From a bacterium (lineage in GTDB: Bacteria; Auribacterota; UBA3054; B51-G9): a stretch of DNA of 6,811 nt. The stretch is from NCBI GenBank assembly GCA_029939815.1, contig JAOZSF010000109.1, positions 1 to 6,811 of the forward strand, in the 5' to 3' direction. This document shows, in pieces, positions 1 to 6,738 of this stretch (position 1 is the stretch's first letter; the number at the start of each line of letters is the position of its first letter). Made by a program: the position numbers and the translations under genes. The notes below the pieces were generated by a model. That model did not search any database. It was not told where the DNA came from and saw only the letters and a list, made by a program, of their open reading frames with translations.

Positions 1-3000
1 ATCGTACTGCCTTTGAAAACAACAGTTTGTCCTCCTCCGCCTGTCAACAGCACGTTTTGTGAGAAATCACCTTCAATATCCGAGACGAAAAATGTATTTA
101 ACGTAATATTTGATAATGCCGGTATTATATAGTTAGTTTCCCCGGCAACAAAAAACGGTGAAGAAATATTCTGCAGAAAACCCGTGAGAACTGCGCCGCC
201 AAGATTTTCCACAACCAGCGGCACAGAAGACGTAACATAAAGTTCTACTTCTCCAAAATCCTGCGTCATCGGAGCGGAAATAATCGGACTTGGAAGTAAT
301 TCCATTGTTAACATCATGTTAGAAACCGCGTTAATATTGTTTCCGAAGAAAACAATTTCAGAGTTGTAGATTCCAGATTTAGTAACTGCGCCGGCATCAA
401 ATATCACGTCAAGTTGTGTGTGTGAATTTGGCGGAATAGTCCCTGAATCAGAGCTGAGATGAACCCATGAAATAGAAGCGGATTTTGCAATGGCGAGTGC
501 ATCGAGTTCGTGTCCTGAAGAAAAACTTCCGATAGGTGTAGTCGCTCCTGTAGTTATATTAACAGTACGGAGCTGTCCGCCGTAATTTGTTGAATAAGCG
601 GCGTAATAAAGAATCCCGTTTTCATCATTAAAATCTAATCCTTGAGCATAATTAGCATTAATGCCAATGCCGCCTATAGAGGTAGGCACTGCGGTTTCAG
701 GATTGATTTTAATAAAGTTATCATTAACGATTTCGATTCCAAAAAGTTCGCCTTTAGTGTTAATAGCAATATCAACGACCAATGGTTGAGCCGTAATCTC
801 GCCAATAAAAGTTGCCGAAACAGAATTAATATCAATTTTGTAGAGATAAGATTTGTCTCCATCGAAAGTGCATCCATAAACGACCCCGTTTGGAGCAGCA
901 GTCATTCCCGACCATATTTCATTTCCGTTCACAGGGTATAAAGTACCGAGAGAAGTAATCGAAGCGTCAGCGGTATTTATTTTAATAAGTTCGCGGCCGT
1001 AAAAAGTAATTGCGTACATAAAGTTAAAATCACCGAGAATAAAGTCACCTGCTGCAATAAGTTCTGCAGAATCAATTGAAAGCTGAATATTTTTAGTGAA
1101 AGTTCCCGGGTTATCAGCATTGAATTCAACAAACTTTGCAGGTGATACATTCAAATCAACGGCATAGCAGTTGAAATTATTTCCGTCACCATTGATCTCG
1201 TTTTCGGGAATGTTTTGAGATTTAACGGATTCAATAACTTCATCAATTGGTTTAAGCGGAGAAGCGGCGCAGTTTTTGAAAATGTTTTCCAAATCATAGT
1301 TAAGTTTTATTGGGGGCTTTTTATTTTCAAGAGAATTTTCCGCAGTATTTAAATTTATTTCAGGTGAAATTCCAGGGGCAATTGTGAGATTATATGAAAG
1401 CGCAACGGGACCTTCATTTGTAATAGTAAGTTTATTTGTAACAATATCACCATAAAACATAGAATTAGAAATAGCTGTCGGAGAATAGTACAACATAGCG
1501 CTTTCAAGGGCAAAATTTTGTGTTATAATCTGTTCGTGTGAAGAGAAAATAATTCCGGGAACCGTTTGAGATGCGTAATTGTCCTTTTCCGCCGTAACGC
1601 TGTAAGTTCCGAGCGGAAGTAAAATATTGTATTCGCCATTGCTGCCGGTAGAAGTTGACCAATTATCGGAACCATCGGTGATTTTAATGTCGGTATTAAG
1701 AAGCTGTTTCCCGTCGTAGAGTTGAGAAACATTTCCTATGAGGGTTCCATAATTAGTAATATTTCCGTAAAGTTTAAACCCGATATCTTTACCAAGCAGC
1801 GTCCATGAAGAACCATCGAGTTGAGCGGCGCTTTGCCCTGAAATGGAATCGGGAGTAGTAAGCTGTCCCCAGAACTCATTACTAACCGAAGTTTCCAACT
1901 GAACGGAGAACCAGTATCGCGTATTTTTTACTGCGGAAAAAGAATTAGTCAAATCAATCTGATATTTGTAAATATTAATTCCAAAGGAAGTGTCTTCTTT
2001 AACAAATTGTTCGCAGGAATATCCGGGAACGAGGTCCGAATAAAGAACACTGCCCGGGTGATCTCCGCCACTTGAATTATTAGCATAAATTTTAACTATG
2101 ATGCCTGTTTCGTTTCCTGAGCGTCCGGTTCCCCAATAGATAGCTTCCCATCTGATTGAATTAAGCTCAGTATCAACTGTGAATTCAAAATCATCAGCAA
2201 CAGTGTAATTATGAGAAGGGCTTTTGACTGAAGAGTGGGCAGCGATAATTTCATTTGGCAAAGTTTGTTCTTTTACGAGCTCGCCTTTTGGAGCGAACAT
2301 GTTGATAGTCATTTTACCTGCTGCGGATTTTGAATAGCCGTTAGAGCTTCCGTTTATATCAGCATAAATCCAAACTGACTCACCATTTTTGAATCTGAAC
2401 GCGTAGTCGAATTCACCTGCAATTGAAAGGAAAATCGGTGAAGAAGCGAAAAAATCATAGATATCGTTAGAACCGGAATAAGTTACATCAGACCAAATCC
2501 AACTTTTATCATCGTATGGATTAGTGTCTCTGAAACCATAACCGAATTGCGCGGAGACTTGCGTTGCGGGCCCTGAAGTGCCTGTGCTTCCTGCGATAAA
2601 AATTGAACCTGTAACCGCCGGAGTTGACTGATAAGAGTCCATAGTAAAAGAAGTTGGAGAATTTATTTTTGCGTTGTTTACACCGGTTTTATCTCCTGAA
2701 ATTTTTACATTATCAAATGCGATAAGCGGATTTCCGCTTGTATAATCTATTGCAATATAAACATTTGACCGTCCGTAAAATTCAGAAATATCAAAAGTGT
2801 TATAAAGCCAGCCCGCGCTTCCGGGAAGATATTCAATATCGTCAATTTTTACAAAATCACCATCGTTCGGATTTCTGCTTCCGGCAGAAATATATACAGT
2901 TTGCTTGTGAGCCATAGGGACTGTAGCATCGTGCGCGAAATAGAACCCAAGGTAAATTTGATTCGCAGGTGTGTCAAGATTGATTGCCGGTGAAACAAAC

Positions 3001-4895
3001 CAGTTGGTCGCGCCCGGAGTATAAACGGGGTCATGTGCTGCAGCCCAAAGCATGAGATATTTATCAATGCCGTGAAACCAACCTTCAATAGTTTGTCCGA
3101 GGTGGTAGTTTGTCCAACCATTAGGCCATGTAAATTCATTTTGAAAATCTTCAAAATAAATATCGTAATGCCAGTCACATTTTGTAATTATAGTTGTGCT
3201 GTTAGTAAAAACACCGTCAGTGGAGACGGAAGTTACAATTGAAGTGCGAGCTTCCCAAGCAGCCGCGTTTGGATCGATTAGAACATTGACGGAAAAGTTT
3301 GTGGAAGAGCGGTAAGTAACAATGCCGGTGTTTGCCGGACCGGATTCGTTCCAGCCGCTTCCGCCGCCAAAACCTGTGTAAGTTAAATTAAAATCAGAAT
3401 CTCCGCCTGTGAGATTTAATGCGTTGATTTCGTATGTGACAGTTGTACCGAGATTACTGCTTCCTGATTGCGAAGGAGGAGTAAAAATAAGCCCGCCCGG
3501 TCGATTTGTAATAGTGATATAATCAACCGCCATATCGCTTTTGATGCCGTTGCCCGTAACGCCGCGGAATCTGATTTTAACGGGAGATTGCCCGCCGAAC
3601 TGCTGCATTTCAACTGTCGTATGTTTCCAAGGGGCTGCAGAGGAAGATTGCTGCTCGCCGGAAAGCTCCCAAATATTTGATTGCCAAATTCCGGATTCAT
3701 CACAGACATCAACATGAAGAGATCCCATGTTTGTACCGTACATGTGATAAAAGAAAGCGAGTTCGGGATTAGGCGAAGAAATAAAATCAAACGCCGCTTC
3801 GATTAAAAATGTTTTCCCGGGATTTCCGGGAGAGGTAGCTTCGGTATAAATGTAGTATGAGCTGCCGTTTGCGCCGCCATTCGGACCCGTTCCTGAAGTG
3901 CCGGTACTTCCACTTTGTCTTCTCCAGATGAAATCGTTATCTTCGACATTCAACCAGGTTCCAAAGCCGGCTTCAAAAGATTCCAGGTAAGGGAATGTGC
4001 CGATGCAAGAAGCGGTGGCAACCGAAACACCTGCGGAGTATTGGGTTTTAGAATTAACCGACCAAATTTTATAAAAATATTCTGTAGCTTCAGAAATAAA
4101 ATTAGAATCAGAATGTTCAATTCCATCTCCTTTATAAATAACAAAACTGCTGCCAATGTTATTGCCAATATTGTAAACAGTCCCATCGGCCGGAGTACCA
4201 AAACTATCAGATAAATTTCTCGCGATAATAACTTCATCACCCACATTGTTTGTAACCCACGAAAGGTCGATTTGTGTTTTGGCAATGCCTTGAGCTGCAA
4301 AATCAGTCGGGTCGATTGTATCAGCAATAATAACAACATTGTCAATTTCCCAATAATAATCGCTCGGGCTGTAATAATGAAAACGAACGAGAGCGTTTGG
4401 ACATCCGGCGGCAATGGAAATATTAATTGCTACATTAGTTCCCGGACCGAAAGGGCGCTGGCTTTGATCTTCCCAGTGGAGAACATTAATCCATGAAACG
4501 CCGTTATTTGTGCTTACATCTACATCGGCATAATCATCTAGAAACCAGGCGTCATTGTAAACAGTTTCGTAATATAAAACAATGTAGGAATGGTCGGTTA
4601 AATCGAGTGGGGGAGTGATTAAAGCGGTATCAATTTCAGCATTGTAATAATCCGCGTCCGCGACAGCTACATCGCCTTGCTCGCTAATCGGTTTATCTTT
4701 ATTAATATAATTGGACCACGCGTGAATCGCGTTATGATTTGTCCAAACACCTGCGCCGCCGTAATTAACGATTTGCCAGTTTGCCGGAGGCCATGATTCG
4801 AAATCTTCATCAATTAAGGTTGTTGCCGTCAATTTTGGCGTGGTGAACAGTAAGGCAGTGAGCAGTAAGCAGCGAGCGGTAAGTAGTTTTTTCAT
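1..4895 (-). CDS. Giant exported multidomain beta-sandwich/propeller surface protein, 3' end outside window
   Basis: The reading frame was followed codon by codon from the ATG at 4893-4895 to base 3: 1631 residues, no stop, so the C-terminus lies off the left edge. Approximate domains: signal peptide 1-24 (cleavage likely after LTA); choice-of-anchor J (MAM-like) 27-190, ending in IDNVVI; fibronectin-III-like 192-292; second J/MAM domain 296-468; Ig-like 469-572; third J domain 574-734, starting at YFEDF and ending at FDNVKISG; beta-rich domain 735-880 with AQFGYG and WIYADINGSSNGY; further beta-sandwich 881-1044; carboxypeptidase-regulatory-like domain 1045-1131; half of a BACON/ASH-like sandwich from 1133; linker; beta-propeller about 1243-1472; second sandwich half from WVHL (1477); ASPM/Hydin-like 'choice-of-anchor D' domain 1534 onward. 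No enzyme motif was seen. Such proteins are usually adhesins or surface scaffolds; the substrate is unknown. It starts 43 bp after the protease stop, so co-transcription is likely. No Shine-Dalgarno is visible; the start is preceded by A-rich bases and is the only Met directly before the signal peptide. Confidence 0.93.
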   Translation of the reverse strand, partial: MKKLLTARCLLLTALLFTTPKLTATTLIDEDFESWPPANWQIVNYGGAGVWTNHNAIHAWSNYINKDKPISEQGDVAVADADYYNAEIDTALITPPLDLTDHSYIVLYYETVYNDAWFLDDYADVDVSTNNGVSWINVLHWEDQSQRPFGPGTNVAINISIAAGCPNALVRFHYYSPSDYYWEIDNVVIIADTIDPTDFAAQGIAKTQIDLSWVTNNVGDEVIIARNLSDSFGTPADGTVYNIGNNIGSSFVIYKGDGIEHSDSNFISEATEYFYKIWSVNSKTQYSAGVSVATASCIGTFPYLESFEAGFGTWLNVEDNDFIWRRQSGSTGTSGTGPNGGANGSSYYIYTEATSPGNPGKTFLIEAAFDFISSPNPELAFFYHMYGTNMGSLHVDVCDESGIWQSNIWELSGEQQSSSAAPWKHTTVEMQQFGGQSPVKIRFRGVTGNGIKSDMAVDYITITNRPGGLIFTPPSQSGSSNLGTTVTYEINALNLTGGDSDFNLTYTGFGGGSGWNESGPANTGIVTYRSSTNFSVNVLIDPNAAAWEARTSIVTSVSTDGVFTNSTTIITKCDWHYDIYFEDFQNEFTWPNGWTNYHLGQTIEGWFHGIDKYLMLWAAAHDPVYTPGATNWFVSPAINLDTPANQIYLGFYFAHDATVPMAHKQTVYISAGSRNPNDGDFVKIDDIEYLPGSAGWLYNTFDISEFYGRSNVYIAIDYTSGNPLIAFDNVKISGDKTGVNNAKINSPTSFTMDSYQSTPAVTGSIFIAGSTGTSGPATQVSAQFGYGFRDTNPYDDKSWIWSDVTYSGSNDIYDFFASSPIFLSIAGEFDYAFRFKNGESVWIYADINGSSNGYSKSAAGKMTINMFAPKGELVKEQTLPNEIIAAHSSVKSPSHNYTVADDFEFTVDTELNSIRWEAIYWGTGRSGNETGIIVKIYANNSSGGDHPGSVLYSDLVPGYSCEQFVKEDTSFGINIYKYQIDLTNSFSAVKNTRYWFSVQLETSVSNEFWGQLTTPDSISGQSAAQLDGSSWTLLGKDIGFKLYGNITNYGTLIGNVSQLYDGKQLLNTDIKITDGSDNWSTSTGSNGEYNILLPLGTYSVTAEKDNYASQTVPGIIFSSHEQIITQNFALESAMLYYSPTAISNSMFYGDIVTNKLTITNEGPVALSYNLTIAPGISPEINLNTAENSLENKKPPIKLNYDLENIFKNCAASPLKPIDEVIESVKSQNIPENEINGDGNNFNCYAVDLNVSPAKFVEFNADNPGTFTKNIQLSIDSAELIAAGDFILGDFNFMYAITFYGRELIKINTADASITSLGTLYPVNGNEIWSGMTAAPNGVVYGCTFDGDKSYLYKIDINSVSATFIGEITAQPLVVDIAINTKGELFGIEIVNDNFIKINPETAVPTSIGGIGINANYAQGLDFNDENGILYYAAYSTNYGGQLRTVNITTGATTPIGSFSSGHELDALAIAKSASISWVHLSSDSGTIPPNSHTQLDVIFDAGAVTKSGIYNSEIVFFGNNINAVSNMMLTMELLPSPIISAPMTQDFGEVELYVTSSVPLVVENLGGAVLTGFLQNISSPFFVAGETNYIIPALSNITLNTFFVSDIEGDFSQNVLLTGGGGQTVVFKGST
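4823..4895 (-). other. Sec signal peptide of the giant surface protein
   Basis: Residues 1-24 have the expected layout: basic start MKK, hydrophobic core about 9-17 (CLLLTALLF), then a polar region ending in LTA, after which signal peptidase I could cut. Cys9 lies inside the core with no lipobox spacing before it, so a lipoprotein is unlikely. The core is built almost entirely from the 7-bp repeat array A. Confidence 0.75.
4842..4886 (-). repeat. Degenerate heptanucleotide tandem array A (six units), inside the signal peptide of the giant gene
   Basis: Six units start at 4842, 4849, 4857, 4864, 4871 and 4878, followed by a 2-base stub. The plus-strand consensus is RGTRAGC (minus strand GCTYACY). 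The unit at 4849-4856 carries one extra base and is 8 bp long. The array encodes residues 4-18, the hydrophobic core of the signal peptide (TARCLLLTALLFT). On the gene strand a perfect GCTTACT array reads Ala-Tyr-Cys-Leu-Leu-Leu-Thr in every frame, which matches the observed peptide closely. The opposite strand contains in-frame TAA. Confidence 0.8.
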
Positions 4896-4938
4896 TTTTT
4901 TAATGAAGATATGGGAGTTATGGGATATATTGAAGATA
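4896..4938 (-). other. 43-bp intergenic junction with a short direct repeat and no visible terminator
   Basis: The gap between the protease stop and the next start is 43 bp. It holds two copies of TGAAGATAT (4904-4912 and 4931-4939, the second touching the protease stop codon) and two copies of ATGGGA (4911-4916 and 4920-4925). No GC-rich hairpin followed by T residues was found, and there is no AGGAGG-like site before the downstream ATG. This favours read-through from the protease into the giant gene, with initiation from an A-rich leader. Confidence 0.5.
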
Positions 4939-6738
4939 TCAGCAAAATTTCCGCCAATTAATTAATAAATAATAAATTATAAATGATAAATAGAAAGGTT
5001 CGGGAATGGTTCCGGAAACAATCAAGGAATAATATTGATTGTCAGGTGAATACGCCGGAAAGCCCTTATGAGTGATTTCTACGGAATAAGTTCCCGGAGT
5101 TGCATTTGTATTTATAATTATTTGTTCAATATTATCAACAATATTGTCTCCGTTTGTTGCATCTGCCGAAGGATTATTGTAATCAAGTACAAATGGATAG
5201 TTTGTAACTCCGTTGGGAGAAACAATTCTTAAATCGAGATCATTGATTAAAACAGGTGTTCGGTTATCATTTGCAGATGTCGAACTTCCCGGCGGGTCAG
5301 TCCAGCATAGTGTTACTTTGAAGGGTTCGGTACCGTCAATTGAAAAAGAATAACTGTCATCCGAATTGGCAGAATCAAGAAGCCCTTCTATTATTTCTGC
5401 AGTATTTCCACCTGAAGCGTCAGCGGAAATGATATCTGCTGCAGCTTTGGTATTCATTAATCCCCAGCCGTAGGAATAATCAGGACCGGGGTTGCCAATA
5501 TCATCAGCTGTATGAAGAATCAGAGCTTTTAATGTGCTTGCCCGCATATCACTTGAATTCAAGTTTCTGTAATGCTCAATAAGAAGAGCAGCGGAACCGC
5601 AAACGTTTGGTGAAGCCATACTTGTACCGCTTAAACTTGCATAATCGGAATCGTAATCATTGTCGCATGAGTATACGTTAACACCGTTGCCTACAATGTC
5701 GGGTTTAATTCGTCCGTCATCTGCCGGTCCCCAGCAGCTGAAAGAAGCCATTGCCGGCGGAAGCCAGCGTACGCCGCTTGACACTGCATCATTTACAGCG
5801 CCGACAGTAAGGATATTTTTAGCATTTGCGTAGGTTGATATAGAGTCGAACCCGCCTTTGTAATTACCATCGCCGCCGGGATGGATATTTTTATCATAAA
5901 TTATAGGAGTCCATGTACCACCGTTATTATAATAAACAGTACTTCCATTAATTGGATTATCGTTTCTATCATTACCGGCCGCTTTACAAATAAGGTGATA
6001 TGGAGCGTCATACGCGATACTATCCCAAGTTCTTGCGGTAGAATTATATTGACCGAAATACGGTTCCTGAGTAGTTGTAATATTGTAATACCAGTATTGA
6101 TAATACCAACCGGCACGGATGCCGTAAGAATGATTGGAAATATAGATTTTATCAGTTTGATTTGGCGCTGAAGCCCCGCGTGCCGCCATCTCAGATTCAT
6201 TTGAATTCCAATCATAAGAATCAATATCAACACTTGGCGCCATTCCTTTGGCAGATGTCGTTACTCCTTTAGCAGCGATTGTTCCGCCAACATGTGTTGA
6301 ATGATAATGAGAAGCTGCGCCGTCTTTTACGGTAACTCTTCCATCAAATTCCCGATGAGTTGAAAGAACGCTTCCGCCGTCCCAGACGCCTACAGTCATA
6401 TTTGATCCATTCAAATTATACGGTGAAGTATTTCTTACGAGGTCGGCTGCGGTAGAAATAGCGGCATTATAATTATAAGTAATATAGTAAACCGGATTGC
6501 CGTTATCGATTCGCATTAATTCGTGAAGAACGCCGTCTTTCTCAAATCTGATTTTTTGATTATGTATTTTAGCCCATTTTTCCGCTTCAACTTTTTCTTT
6601 CAATGCTTTTTCATGGAGTTGTTTAACTTTTTCCGCGCGTACCTTTTCGTCAGAAAAGCCCGCAGGAAATTTTGGTGGTTGGTTTGCGAACGAAATAAAA
6701 GTAAGTAAAAGTCCTAATGTAATAATTTTTATTTTCAT
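4939..6738 (-). CDS. Secreted subtilisin-like serine protease (family S8, KP-43-like) with PEP-CTERM-like tail
   Basis: An exported endopeptidase of 599 residues. A Sec signal peptide covers 1-18 (hydrophobic core ITLGLLLTFISFA). A highly charged, probably coiled-coil propeptide segment follows (about 29-62), then the segment NPVYYITYNYNAAIS that precedes the catalytic domain in related proteases. The triad is visible: Asp120 in VGVWDGG, His146 in HSTHVGGT and Ser373 in SGTSMASP, with oxyanion Asn256 in AAGN. Serine replaces the usual glycine in the HGTH motif. A jelly-roll domain (about 455-575, VTLCWTDPPG and LINDLDLRIVSPNG) matches the C-terminal domain of KP-43-type subtilases. The end, residues 579-599, is PEP, then a hydrophobic stretch, then RK: a PEP-CTERM-like sorting tail. 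All catalytic residues are present, so it should be active. It is the upstream gene of the pair; processing of the downstream surface protein is possible but only inferred. The start is the first Met before the signal peptide. Confidence 0.96.
   Translation of the reverse strand: MKIKIITLGLLLTFISFANQPPKFPAGFSDEKVRAEKVKQLHEKALKEKVEAEKWAKIHNQKIRFEKDGVLHELMRIDNGNPVYYITYNYNAAISTAADLVRNTSPYNLNGSNMTVGVWDGGSVLSTHREFDGRVTVKDGAASHYHSTHVGGTIAAKGVTTSAKGMAPSVDIDSYDWNSNESEMAARGASAPNQTDKIYISNHSYGIRAGWYYQYWYYNITTTQEPYFGQYNSTARTWDSIAYDAPYHLICKAAGNDRNDNPINGSTVYYNNGGTWTPIIYDKNIHPGGDGNYKGGFDSISTYANAKNILTVGAVNDAVSSGVRWLPPAMASFSCWGPADDGRIKPDIVGNGVNVYSCDNDYDSDYASLSGTSMASPNVCGSAALLIEHYRNLNSSDMRASTLKALILHTADDIGNPGPDYSYGWGLMNTKAAADIISADASGGNTAEIIEGLLDSANSDDSYSFSIDGTEPFKVTLCWTDPPGSSTSANDNRTPVLINDLDLRIVSPNGVTNYPFVLDYNNPSADATNGDNIVDNIEQIIINTNATPGTYSVEITHKGFPAYSPDNQYYSLIVSGTIPEPFYLSFIIYYLLINWRKFC
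4942..5004 (-). other. PEP-CTERM-like C-terminal sorting signal of the protease
   Basis: The last 21 residues of the protease form the three-part pattern of PEP-CTERM signals: Pro-Glu-Pro at 579-581 (preceded by Ile), a hydrophobic helix at 582-593 containing FIIYYLLI, and a basic pair Arg596-Lys597 close to the end. In bacteria with an exosortase this signal holds an exported protein in the inner membrane until it is cut and transferred to the surface or the exopolysaccharide layer. The final Phe-Cys is unusual and the basic cluster is short. No exosortase lies in this window, so the assignment rests on the motif alone. Confidence 0.72.
4959..4993 (-). repeat. Degenerate heptanucleotide tandem array B (five units), inside the protease 3' end
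   Basis: Five consecutive 7-bp units start at 4959, 4966, 4973, 4980 and 4987. The plus-strand consensus is TAAATRA (minus strand TYATTTA). Four units begin with TAAAT and differ only in the last two bases; the first (4959-4965) is TAATTAA. The array encodes residues 582-594, the hydrophobic helix of the sorting tail. On the gene strand a perfect TTATTTA array reads Leu-Phe-Ile-Ile-Tyr-Tyr-Leu in all three frames with no stop. On the other strand it is full of TAA stops. Confidence 0.8.

Noticed and set aside
642..941. Plus-strand open frame of 99 codons, and others on the same strand at 3033-3242, 3468-3680, 3915-4214, 4272-4496, 5881-6171 and 6523-6708
   Set aside because: All lie antisense to the two long continuous genes, have low-complexity unrecognisable products and no start context. 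They are by-products of the coding bias on the minus strand.
2571..3911. Near-identical 21-bp segments encoding GSTGTSG at 2571-2591 and 3891-3911
   Set aside because: 18 of 21 bases match, but both are Gly/Ser/Thr loops, and the second fits the usual loop of MAM-like domains; convergence is enough to explain them.
3416..4414. Minus-strand frames at 3416-3790 and 3950-4414, and also 674-877, 1523-1732, 2849-3178 and 5901-6233
   Set aside because: They are in a different frame from the giant gene or the protease, which are continuous across these positions and show recognisable domains; the alternative products show none.
4867..4871. Lipoprotein signal with Cys9 of the giant protein as the lipidated residue
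   Set aside because: Cys9 is at the start of the hydrophobic core rather than after it, and no lipobox (Leu-x-x-Cys after a core) is present.
1..4895. Possible frameshift or stop in the giant gene, since it lacks a closed frame in the window
   Set aside because: Every in-frame triplet was checked for reverse-complement stops (TTA, CTA, TCA) and none was found; domain motifs stay in one frame throughout. It is simply cut by the window edge.
4842..4993. CRISPR array or phage attachment site at the repeat-rich junction
   Set aside because: Units are 7 bp with no spacers and lie within coding sequence; there is no tRNA, integrase or cas gene nearby.
4942..5350. Type IX secretion C-terminal domain on the protease
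   Set aside because: The region before the tail fits the KP-43-like jelly-roll, and the end has a hydrophobic helix plus basic residues rather than the beta-sandwich ending of a type IX sorting domain.
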